Part shown: one piece after another, positions 1 through 5,236 of the stretch | Position numbering within the stretch: the stretch's first letter is position 1 | How the letters are laid out: each line of letters opens with the position of its first letter | Source of the DNA: Candidatus Aminicenantota bacterium | GTDB lineage: Bacteria; Acidobacteriota; Aminicenantia; Aminicenantales; Aminicenantaceae | Direction: 5' to 3' | NCBI GenBank assembly: GCA_030627155.1 | Contig: DAOUSP010000019.1 | Span: forward strand, 1 to 12,701 | Length of the DNA stretch: 12,701 bases | Program-made: the position numbers and the translations under genes | Notes under the pieces: model-generated | What the model was told of the DNA's origin: nothing | What the model saw: the letters and a program-made list of their open reading frames with translations, nothing else | Database searches by the model: none

Positions 1-42
1 TAAAAGTAAGCATCTTTTTTTCCGTGACAGAATGAAAGGATT

Positions 43-289
43 AAGACCTGGGGATGGCTGAAGCGACCTTCAAAGATTTAGCCTTCCCGAACCGACCCCG
101 AGGGAATCCGGCTCAGCCGGACGGCCGAGGATGTCTGAGCACGAGACCAAACAAACCTTTATGCTACAGAAGGAAACAGGCAATAACTGATGATTGATGC
201 TTACACGCAGAGTTTTGAGGCCGCCGAAGGGGGAGATGAGGCAATGGCGTATAAAATCTGAGGGGAGCAAAGCCATTCCCCAGGTCTTT
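43..289 (+). ncRNA. Candidate structured RNA (unassigned family)
   Basis: Bases 43-59 pair with 271-288 in a 17-bp helix with one bulged T near 276/277. Inside it, 74-79 pairs with 254-259 (6 bp) and 81-83 with 246-248. Further helices are 84-88 with 102-106, a 6-bp GC hairpin at 107-121 (TCCGGC-TCA-GCCGGA), 122-126 with 219-223, 133-136 with 144-147, and 156-160 with 169-173. The stretch is visibly more GC-rich than its surroundings. This multibranched, end-closed shape of about 245 nt is typical of a stable RNA or a large riboswitch. I could not match the conserved cores of RNase P, tmRNA, SRP RNA or the common riboswitches. A 6S-like RNA is possible but the branching argues against it. The strand is assumed plus because the neighbouring genes are plus. 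It ends 114 bases before the next gene, so it could be either a free RNA or a leader element. Confidence 0.6.
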
Positions 290-356
290 CTTTGCTATAA
301 TGAATTGATAAAGCTTCAAATATCACGGAATTGGATAGGCCTCCTTAAAATTCTTC

Positions 357-385
357 TTGATTTGAGCATAGCTTTCCTTTATGAT
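357..385 (+). promoter_or_regulatory. Putative sigma-70-type promoter for the DUF6677-like gene
   Basis: A -35 box TTGATT (357-362) and a -10 box TATGAT (380-385) are separated by 17 bp. The predicted transcript start near 392 leaves only about 11 bases before the ATG at 403, and no Shine-Dalgarno sequence is visible in the A-rich run before that ATG. A perfect extended -10 element (TGC then TATAAT, 293-301) lies further upstream without a clear -35 and could be an alternative. Confidence 0.45.
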
Positions 386-402
386 TTCAATTCAAAAAAA
401 AG

Positions 403-777
403 ATGAAAACTAAATCTGCAGCATATTTAACCATTTTTCTTGGATGGCTGATTCCTGGATTAGGCCATATTTTCCAAAAAAAATATTGGAGAGGCATAAT
501 CTTTTTTACTTGCATTTCCCTTATGGCCCTACTTGGTATTATCATGGGAGGAAAGATTTATTCGTTTCAAACGGAAAATCCTCTTACAATTCTTGCATTC
601 TTATCAGATTTGGGGAACGGCCTGTTTTTTATTCTTTCAAAGAAATTCGCCTTTGGCATAGGGAATCTCAAAAATGTGACTTTTGAAATCGGGACTGCCT
701 ATCTTGCAGGAGCTGGACTCCTGAATTACCTTGTTGCCCTCGATGCTTTTGATATCGCATCAGGAAGGAAAAAATAA
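403..777 (+). CDS. DUF6677-like small integral membrane protein
   Basis: This 124-residue protein is very hydrophobic, with about three to four membrane-spanning segments (roughly residues 7-24, 30-48, 55-80 and 96-113). It carries an N-terminal GWLIPGLGH motif (residues 14-22) and a C-terminal LNYLVALDAFDIASGRKK tail. Both match the pattern I recall for DUF6677 proteins, found mostly in Acidobacteriota; that assignment is from memory, not a search. The function is unknown. GxxxPGxGH-type motifs also occur in TM2-like small membrane proteins, the main alternative. There is no Shine-Dalgarno site before the ATG, and a promoter lies very close upstream. The stop codon overlaps the start of the next small membrane gene (TAATG), so the two are probably translated together. 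Confidence 0.75.
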   Translation: MKTKSAAYLTIFLGWLIPGLGHIFQKKYWRGIIFFTCISLMALLGIIMGGKIYSFQTENPLTILAFLSDLGNGLFFILSKKFAFGIGNLKNVTFEIGTAYLAGAGLLNYLVALDAFDIASGRKK

Positions 778-953
778 TGTTAAAAAGCCACCTTTTTTCT
801 ATGGTCCTTTATGCAGTTTTAGTATGTATTGTTTTAGTCCTCATCCGCAGGAACGAGCCAAAAGCACAGCTTAAATACGGAATCTCCCTTTTCATCATTA
901 TGGTTGTAGGCGGGATTATTTTTGGCTGGCTTATGTATCTTTTTATGTCATAG
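777..953 (+). CDS. Small (58-residue) two-helix membrane protein, unknown function
   Basis: The ATG at 777 shares one base with the preceding TAA stop (TAATG), and a purine-rich ribosome site AGGAAGGA (762-769) sits about 7 bases upstream. The product is 58 residues with two predicted transmembrane helices (about residues 7-23 and 35-56) separated by a short charged loop, RRNEPKAQ (24-31). This is the arrangement of a small hairpin membrane protein. I do not recognise a family. The coupling to the DUF6677-like gene suggests that the two act together, possibly as a small membrane complex. The overlap, ribosome site and hydrophobic pattern make a chance ORF unlikely. Confidence 0.7.
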   Translation: MLKSHLFSMVLYAVLVCIVLVLIRRNEPKAQLKYGISLFIIMVVGGIIFGWLMYLFMS

Positions 954-982
954 CCAGAATTTGCTATTTCTCCTTTCCTGCT

Positions 983-1010
983 TTGAATCCACAAATCGAT
1001 ATGATATAAT
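983..1010 (+). promoter_or_regulatory. Promoter giving a near-leaderless gatB transcript
   Basis: A -35-like TTGAAT (983-988) and a perfect -10 box TATAAT (1005-1010) are separated by 16 bp. Transcription would begin around 1017, about 8 bases before the first gatB ATG. No Shine-Dalgarno sequence lies between the -10 box and the start codon. Confidence 0.6.
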
Positions 1011-1024
1011 CCTACCTCAAACTA

Positions 1025-2482
1025 ATGATGAGCCAATTCTATGAACCTATTATCGGATTAGAAATCCACGCACAACTGCTTACAAAAACAAAATTATTCT
1101 GCGGCTGTAGCACCCAGTACGGAAGTCCGCAAAACTCACTCGTATGCCCTGTTTGCTTTGGCCTTCCAGGCGCCCTGCCTGTCCTTAATGAAGAAGCCAT
1201 ACGCATGGCAGTTAAGCTTGCCTTGGTCATAAATGCAAAAATCCATACTCATTCTGTGTTTGCGCGAAAAAATTATTTTTATCCTGACCTGCCAAAAGGG
1301 TACCAAATCACTCAGTTTCATTTCCCAATTGCAACAGAAGGTGCTTTAGAAATCGAAGTTAATGACATAAAAAAAACAATCGGGATCGAGAGGATAAATC
1401 TTGAAGAAGATGCAGGGAAGTCTATTCATGAGGGAATGGAGGATTCTTCAGAAAAAACCTATCTTGATTTTAATCGAAGCGGTGTTCCTCTCCTTGAAAT
1501 CGTTGGTAAGCCAGAAATCAATTCTCCTGATGAAGCAGTCGAATTTCTCCAGCTTTTCAGGACTATACTTCAATATCTTGAAATCTGTGACGGGAATATG
1601 GAGGAAGGAAGCCTGCGATGCGATGCAAATCTTTCTATAAGGAAAAAAGGGGTAACCGAGTTAGGAGTTAAAACAGAGATTAAAAACCTCAATTCATTTC
1701 GCTTCCTCCATAAAGCCCTGGAGTTCGAGACGCAACGGCAAATCAAACTATTAGAGGAGGGAAAAGCGGTTCGCCACGAAACACGTTTATGGGATTCAAG
1801 GCGTGGCGAAACACGCCCGATGCGGAGCAAGGAAGAAGCACATGACTACCGTTATTTCCCTGAGCCAGATCTGCCTCCACTTGTCATCACAAAAGAATTC
1901 ATCGCTCAAGTGAAGGAAACACTTCCAGAATCTCCCCAAGAAAAAAGAGCCCGGTTCATCGAGAAGTACCAAATTCCTGCTTATGATGCCAAGATTCTGA
2001 CTTCATCACCACGTTTAGCAGACTTTTTTGAACACACAGCAAGAATCTGTAAAAATCCAAAGCAGGCCAGCAATTGGATCATGCGAGAAGTCCTGCAATA
2101 TCTGAAAGAAGCAAACACTTCTATAGACCAGTTTCCGATTCAGGCCGAAGACCTTGCAGAGCTCATCCTGCTTGTTGAAAAAAAGGAAACCTCATTAAGA
2201 CTGGCTAAAGAAGAGATTTTTCCAGAGATGCTCCAAACGAAGAAAAAAGCCCGTGAGATCGTGAAGACAAAAGGACTTGGCCAGATTTCGGATGAGCAAA
2301 AAATCAAAGCTATCATTCATCAGGTAATTGAAAATAATCCAACACCTCTAAAACAATATTTGGAGGGAAAACAGCAAGTACTTGGGTTCTTAGTTGGCCA
2401 AGTAATGAAAGAAACAAAAGGCAAAGCAAATCCACAACTCGTTAAGAAAACCTTAACATCTATCCTGAATACTTATAAATAA
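1025..2482 (+). CDS. gatB: Aspartyl/glutamyl-tRNA amidotransferase subunit B
   Basis: GatB binds mischarged Asp-tRNA(Asn) or Glu-tRNA(Gln) and, with GatA and GatC, converts the amino acid to the amide in the cytoplasm using ATP and glutamine-derived ammonia. The 485-residue length is normal. The N-terminal GLEIHAQL (11-18), four zinc-site cysteines (C26, C28, C41, C44; FCGC and CPVC), KNYFYPDLPKGYQI, LDFNRSGVPLLEI and DGNMEEGSLRCDAN are all family hallmarks of the cradle domain. The C-terminal YqeY-like tail domain contains FLVGQVMKETKGKANP (about 451-466). There are two adjacent ATGs (1025 and 1028), either of which could be used. gatA and gatC are not adjacent, so the complex is encoded at separate loci. 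Its presence implies indirect synthesis of at least one of Asn-tRNA or Gln-tRNA. Confidence 0.97.
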   Translation: MMSQFYEPIIGLEIHAQLLTKTKLFCGCSTQYGSPQNSLVCPVCFGLPGALPVLNEEAIRMAVKLALVINAKIHTHSVFARKNYFYPDLPKGYQITQFHFPIATEGALEIEVNDIKKTIGIERINLEEDAGKSIHEGMEDSSEKTYLDFNRSGVPLLEIVGKPEINSPDEAVEFLQLFRTILQYLEICDGNMEEGSLRCDANLSIRKKGVTELGVKTEIKNLNSFRFLHKALEFETQRQIKLLEEGKAVRHETRLWDSRRGETRPMRSKEEAHDYRYFPEPDLPPLVITKEFIAQVKETLPESPQEKRARFIEKYQIPAYDAKILTSSPRLADFFEHTARICKNPKQASNWIMREVLQYLKEANTSIDQFPIQAEDLAELILLVEKKETSLRLAKEEIFPEMLQTKKKAREIVKTKGLGQISDEQKIKAIIHQVIENNPTPLKQYLEGKQQVLGFLVGQVMKETKGKANPQLVKKTLTSILNTYK

Positions 2483-2553
2483 TAGTAATCTTTTTATAGA
2501 AAAAATGTTGTGCAAAAACACGTGCTTAAAATAAACATTTTCATTTTTCTTAA

Positions 2554-3219
2554 ATGATAGAACTTTATCGCATCTGGAAACAGTATCAAAAACCTCACTG
2601 GGCATTATCTGATGTGACTTTAAAAATTGACCCGGGCGATTTCTGTTTTATTACTGGACCAAGTGGTTCTGGAAAGACAACTCTTCTTAAAATCATCTAT
2701 AGAGAAATTTTCCCCACCCAGGGACAGATCATCATAGACAAGAGAAACATTCTTCGTATTTCAGACCATAAAATATATCGTTTGAGGCGAGAAATGGGAA
2801 TCGTCTTTCAGGATTTTCGACTCATGTTCCATAAGAAAGTATTCGATAATGTGGGTGTTGTCCTTCAGGTTCTTGGAGTCCCAAGAAAAGAAATACGAAG
2901 GCGTGTTTTTAATGCCCTTCGCATGGTCAATCTTCATCATAAAATGTGGGAATATCCGTCTTATCTTTCATATGGGGAACAACAGAGGGTTGCAATTGCA
3001 AGGGCTGTAGTGAATCGTCCAAAAATCATTCTGGCTGATGAGCCAACAGGAAACCTTGATCCTGAATTAGCATTTGAAATCATGAGCTTATTCAAGGAAA
3101 TCAACAGGCAAGGTGCAACAATAATTATCTGCACTCATGATCGAGAACTCATCCGCCACTTTGGCCAAAAAATTGTTTTTCTATATAAAGGTAAACTCTT
3201 AAGAAAGGAAACACTCTAA
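2554..3219 (+). CDS. ftsE: Cell-division ATP-binding protein FtsE
   Basis: FtsE is the cytoplasmic ATPase of the FtsEX complex, which controls septal peptidoglycan hydrolases and divisome assembly rather than transporting a solute. The 221-residue length is typical. The sequence shows Walker A GPSGSGKTT (35-43), the Q-loop glutamine Q86, Walker B IILADEP (158-164), the D-loop NLDP and the H-loop histidine H195. The ABC signature reads LSYGEQQR (138-145) where the family normally has LSGGEQQR, so one conserved glycine is replaced by tyrosine. The ATG start gives the usual MIE-type N-terminus. No Shine-Dalgarno sequence is visible; a TAAAAT (2527-2532) about 20 bases upstream could be a -10 box but lacks a well-spaced -35. 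It overlaps ftsX by one base. Confidence 0.96.
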   Translation: MIELYRIWKQYQKPHWALSDVTLKIDPGDFCFITGPSGSGKTTLLKIIYREIFPTQGQIIIDKRNILRISDHKIYRLRREMGIVFQDFRLMFHKKVFDNVGVVLQVLGVPRKEIRRRVFNALRMVNLHHKMWEYPSYLSYGEQQRVAIARAVVNRPKIILADEPTGNLDPELAFEIMSLFKEINRQGATIIICTHDRELIRHFGQKIVFLYKGKLLRKETL

Positions 3220-3221
3220 TT
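3204..3221 (+). promoter_or_regulatory. ftsX: Ribosome site and apparent ATT start codon of ftsX
   Basis: The purine-rich AAAGGA (3204-3209) lies 9 bases before an ATT at 3219-3221 that overlaps the ftsE stop as TAATT. This is the same geometry as the TAATG overlap at 775-779. No ATG, GTG or TTG occurs in this frame between the upstream in-frame stop (3192-3194) and the GTG at 3279. ATC at 3222 and ATT at 3231 are less well-spaced alternatives. Confidence 0.6.
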
Positions 3222-4115
3222 ATCCAAAAAATTAAGTATTTTTTTAATGAGGCACTCAACAACCTCTGGCAGTTTAGAGTGCGTAATATCTTTTCAATAA
3301 CTATCATATGCCTTTCTTTTCTTACGGTTGGGATTTTTCTTTCCTTGTCTAACAATTTACAATATGTAGCTAAACAGATCTCTGAAAATATGCTGGCTGT
3401 ATTTTTCCTTCAAAAAGATATCTCAGAGCCACAGCAGAAAGCCATTGAAGAAGAACTCAATAAATCACCTTTAGTCAGTAAAAGCCGATACGTGGATTCC
3501 CAAATGGCTTTAGAGCGGTTTAAAGAGAAATTCACTGAACTTCAGGGAATCGTTAAAAATCTTGACACGAACCCATTCCCTCCTTCCTTTGAAGTCACAT
3601 TTAAAGAGAAAGCTCTTTCTTACGATAATGTCTTAAGCTTTATTCAAAAAGTGAAAGCCATGCCAGGCATCGAGGATGTTCAGTTTAATCAAGATTGGGT
3701 TGATCGGATGCAATCGTTCAGCAGATTAGCCAAGGCAGTTGGATTTTTTTTAGGAGGAATACTGATACTTGCGTCCTTCTTTATCATTTCTAATATTATT
3801 AAAATCAATGTGTATTCCAGGAAAAATGAGATTGAAATTCTTCGCTTGGTCGGGGCTACAAATATATTCATTAAGATTCCTTTTCTTATAGAAGGAGTCG
3901 TTTTGGGGATAATAGGAGGCATGTTCTCCTTATTATTGCTTTTATTCCTTATACAGATTTTCCCTATTTATCTTGGATCATCCCTGGGCGTATTGAACGA
4001 ACTTATTAATTTCCGCTATCTTTCTTTTTCGCAGAGTATTAATATTATAATGTTAGGGGGGTTAATCGGATTTTTAGGAAGCATGAGCTCTCTTTCCCGT
4101 TTCTTAAAAACATAA
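3219..4115 (+). CDS. ftsX: Cell-division membrane protein FtsX, likely AUU start
   Basis: FtsX is the membrane subunit of FtsEX. It relays ATP hydrolysis by FtsE to periplasmic peptidoglycan hydrolase activators. Starting at ATT 3219 gives 298 residues, the usual length. The N-terminal KIKYFFNEALNNLW segment (about residues 4-17) is the conserved amphipathic stretch before the first membrane helix. A GTG start at 3279 would remove it along with 20 residues. Four membrane helices are visible at about 24-44, 173-194, 220-248 and 273-296. A large extracytoplasmic domain lies between the first two (about 45-170), as in the family. The gene is coupled to ftsE. If the ATT reading is wrong, the alternatives are a sequencing error of ATG to ATT or ribosome re-initiation on another codon. 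Confidence 0.9.
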   Translation: MIQKIKYFFNEALNNLWQFRVRNIFSITIICLSFLTVGIFLSLSNNLQYVAKQISENMLAVFFLQKDISEPQQKAIEEELNKSPLVSKSRYVDSQMALERFKEKFTELQGIVKNLDTNPFPPSFEVTFKEKALSYDNVLSFIQKVKAMPGIEDVQFNQDWVDRMQSFSRLAKAVGFFLGGILILASFFIISNIIKINVYSRKNEIEILRLVGATNIFIKIPFLIEGVVLGIIGGMFSLLLLLFLIQIFPIYLGSSLGVLNELINFRYLSFSQSINIIMLGGLIGFLGSMSSLSRFLKT

Positions 4116-4132
4116 AGTTCCTTCAATACAAA

Positions 4133-4295
4133 AACAGGGGATAATGGAATTTGGTAAAAAACGTATGGTTCTCTTTATGGTCGCCAGGCAGTTTATACGA
4201 AAAAAAGGGTTTTTTTGCACGAAACAAATTTCCCTGTTGTCCCAGTGTGATTTCACGCAAGAAGATAAGCGCTGCTGTATTTCTGCAGCTTTTTT
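4133..4295 (+). ncRNA. Possible structured RNA or 3' UTR downstream of ftsX
   Basis: Bases 4133-4139 (AACAGGG) pair with 4232-4238, and 4147-4152 pair with 4226-4231, with a 7-base bulge (4140-4146) on one side: 13 bp in total. Inside lies an A7-GGG-T7 element (4200-4216). A short hairpin (4245-4249 with 4254-4258, loop ATTT) and then an intrinsic terminator (4271-4295) follow. The 68-codon ORF in this stretch (4144-4350) looks like a chance ORF. It may simply be the 3' end of the ftsEX mRNA; no clear independent promoter is visible. Confidence 0.3.
4271..4295 (+). terminator. Intrinsic terminator after ftsEX
   Basis: GCTGCTG (4271-4277) pairs with CTGCAGC (4283-4289) around a TATTT loop with one T-T mismatch. 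A run of six T bases follows (4290-4295). It lies 156 bases after the ftsX stop and upstream of the rodZ promoter, separating two transcription units. Confidence 0.6.
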
Positions 4296-4336
4296 CAGGT
4301 TAATCATATATTCCCTTTTCCAATTTAACCATAAGA

Positions 4337-4348
4337 ACAGCCGGCTGT
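4337..4348. promoter_or_regulatory. 12-bp perfect palindrome, possible operator
   Basis: ACAGCCGGCTGT is a perfect inverted repeat without spacer, about 46 bp upstream of the -35 box of the rodZ promoter. It could bind a dimeric regulator. It follows the terminator and so is not needed to explain termination. A single copy was noticed in the window. Confidence 0.25.
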
Positions 4349-4394
4349 AAACCCTGGGAACTGAATGGCACAAGGTCGAATAACTGTAATATGA

Positions 4395-4423
4395 TTGACG
4401 AATGACGTATTATATCTTAAAAT
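4395..4423 (+). promoter_or_regulatory. Strong promoter giving a leaderless rodZ transcript
   Basis: TTGACG (4395-4400) and TAAAAT (4418-4423) are separated by exactly 17 bp and each match the sigma-70 consensus at five of six positions. The expected transcript start at 4429-4431 coincides with the ATG at 4431. There is therefore no 5' leader and no Shine-Dalgarno site. The TTG in the -35 box is in frame with the gene but would not be on the transcript. Confidence 0.7.
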
Positions 4424-4430
4424 TCAAAAA

Positions 4431-5210
4431 ATGGCTTCTTTAGGACAAGACCTCAGAAGAGAACGAGAATTAAGGGGAATAACTCTTCAAGAAATTGCAG
4501 AATCTACAAAGATCGGCCTTAGATTTTTCACTGCTCTTGAAGAGGATAAGCTTGACTTGCTCCCTGGAAAATTCTTCACAAAAAGCATCATTCGCGCTTA
4601 TGCAAATTATATCGGTCTCGATGAAAATGATGTTTTGAATAAATATTACGAAATGCTCCAGTTTCAAGAACAAGAGCAAGAAAAAGAATTTATTGAAAAA
4701 TCTGTTTCCTCTGCTTTGCCAAAAAAAATTAAAAAATGGATATATATCATTGCTTTATCCGTTATTCTTCTGATGATACTTTTACTTATTTATTTTACTG
4801 TTTATAAAAGACTACTACTTCCTCAAGAAGAAATCTTGCAGACAACTTTTCTGCCGAAACCGTCATCCCTTCCACAAATAATTCTGCATGAAATAATAGA
4901 TGAAAAAATTGATAGTCTTACACTCGAAATGTTTTTCAACCAGAGGACTTGGCTCCAGGTGTATGCAGATGGGATATTAAAGGTGGATGGCATCAAATGG
5001 CCAGGCACTCAAATCAAAATAGATGCATCGCAGGAATTTCTTGTCCACTTAGGAAATGCCGGCGGTTTTACTTATACGATAAATGGCAAAAAAGGGAAAG
5101 TAATAGGTTCATCTGGACAAGTCGTTAAGAACATCAGTATAACTTTAGATAATTTCCAACAATTTCTTGAAGGCGAAGACAAACAAATTAACCACTTGCC
5201 AAATAATTAA
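4431..5210 (+). CDS. rodZ: RodZ-like cytoskeletal/helix-turn-helix membrane protein
   Basis: RodZ links the MreB cytoskeleton to the envelope and helps set rod shape. The 259-residue product has a cytoplasmic HTH_25-type helix-turn-helix (about 3-70; LGQDLRRERELRGITLQEIAE start), a basic stretch PKKIKKW, and one membrane helix (about 103-125). The extracytoplasmic DUF4115-type domain (about 163-238) contains WLQVYADG and a GNAGGFTYTING segment. This domain order is diagnostic of RodZ. The ATG at 4431 is chosen over the in-frame TTG at 4395 because that TTG lies in the -35 box and because RodZ proteins begin just before the LGxxLRxxRE motif. It heads a unit that probably continues into the kinase gene 26 bases downstream. 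Divergent HTH-DUF4115 proteins are not always true MreB partners. Confidence 0.87.
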   Translation: MASLGQDLRRERELRGITLQEIAESTKIGLRFFTALEEDKLDLLPGKFFTKSIIRAYANYIGLDENDVLNKYYEMLQFQEQEQEKEFIEKSVSSALPKKIKKWIYIIALSVILLMILLLIYFTVYKRLLLPQEEILQTTFLPKPSSLPQIILHEIIDEKIDSLTLEMFFNQRTWLQVYADGILKVDGIKWPGTQIKIDASQEFLVHLGNAGGFTYTINGKKGKVIGSSGQVVKNISITLDNFQQFLEGEDKQINHLPNN

Positions 5211-5224
5211 ATATATTCAACAAT
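5196..5224 (+). promoter_or_regulatory. Weak candidate promoter before the sensor kinase
   Basis: TTGCCA (5196-5201) lies 17 bp before AACAAT (5219-5224). The predicted transcript start would be about 6 bases before the ATG at 5237, again near-leaderless. The -10 match is poor and the site overlaps the end of rodZ, so read-through from the rodZ promoter may suffice. Confidence 0.25.
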
Positions 5225-5236
5225 AAAGAATCAAAA

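Noticed and set aside
43..289. Assignment of the RNA to tmRNA, RNase P, SRP RNA or a common riboswitch
   Set aside because: No tRNA-like ends or tag frame, no RNase P core motif (GAGGAAAGTCC), no SRP GGAAGGAAGCAGCC loop, and no match to lysine, glycine, FMN, TPP, cobalamin, M-box or c-di-AMP cores as I know them. The short GCCGAAGG match (223-230) to the lysine/glycine riboswitches is isolated.
194..406. 70-codon plus-strand ORF
   Set aside because: It overlaps the structured RNA and the start of the DUF6677-like gene, has no ribosome site and no recognisable protein character.
4144..4350. 68-codon plus-strand ORF between ftsX and rodZ
   Set aside because: It runs through a terminator hairpin and homopolymer tracts, has low-complexity composition and no Shine-Dalgarno site; probably chance.
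4366..4380. TGGCAC resembling a sigma-54 -24 element upstream of rodZ-ntrYX
   Set aside because: The bases at the expected -12 position read CGAA instead of TTGC, so the second half of the promoter is missing.
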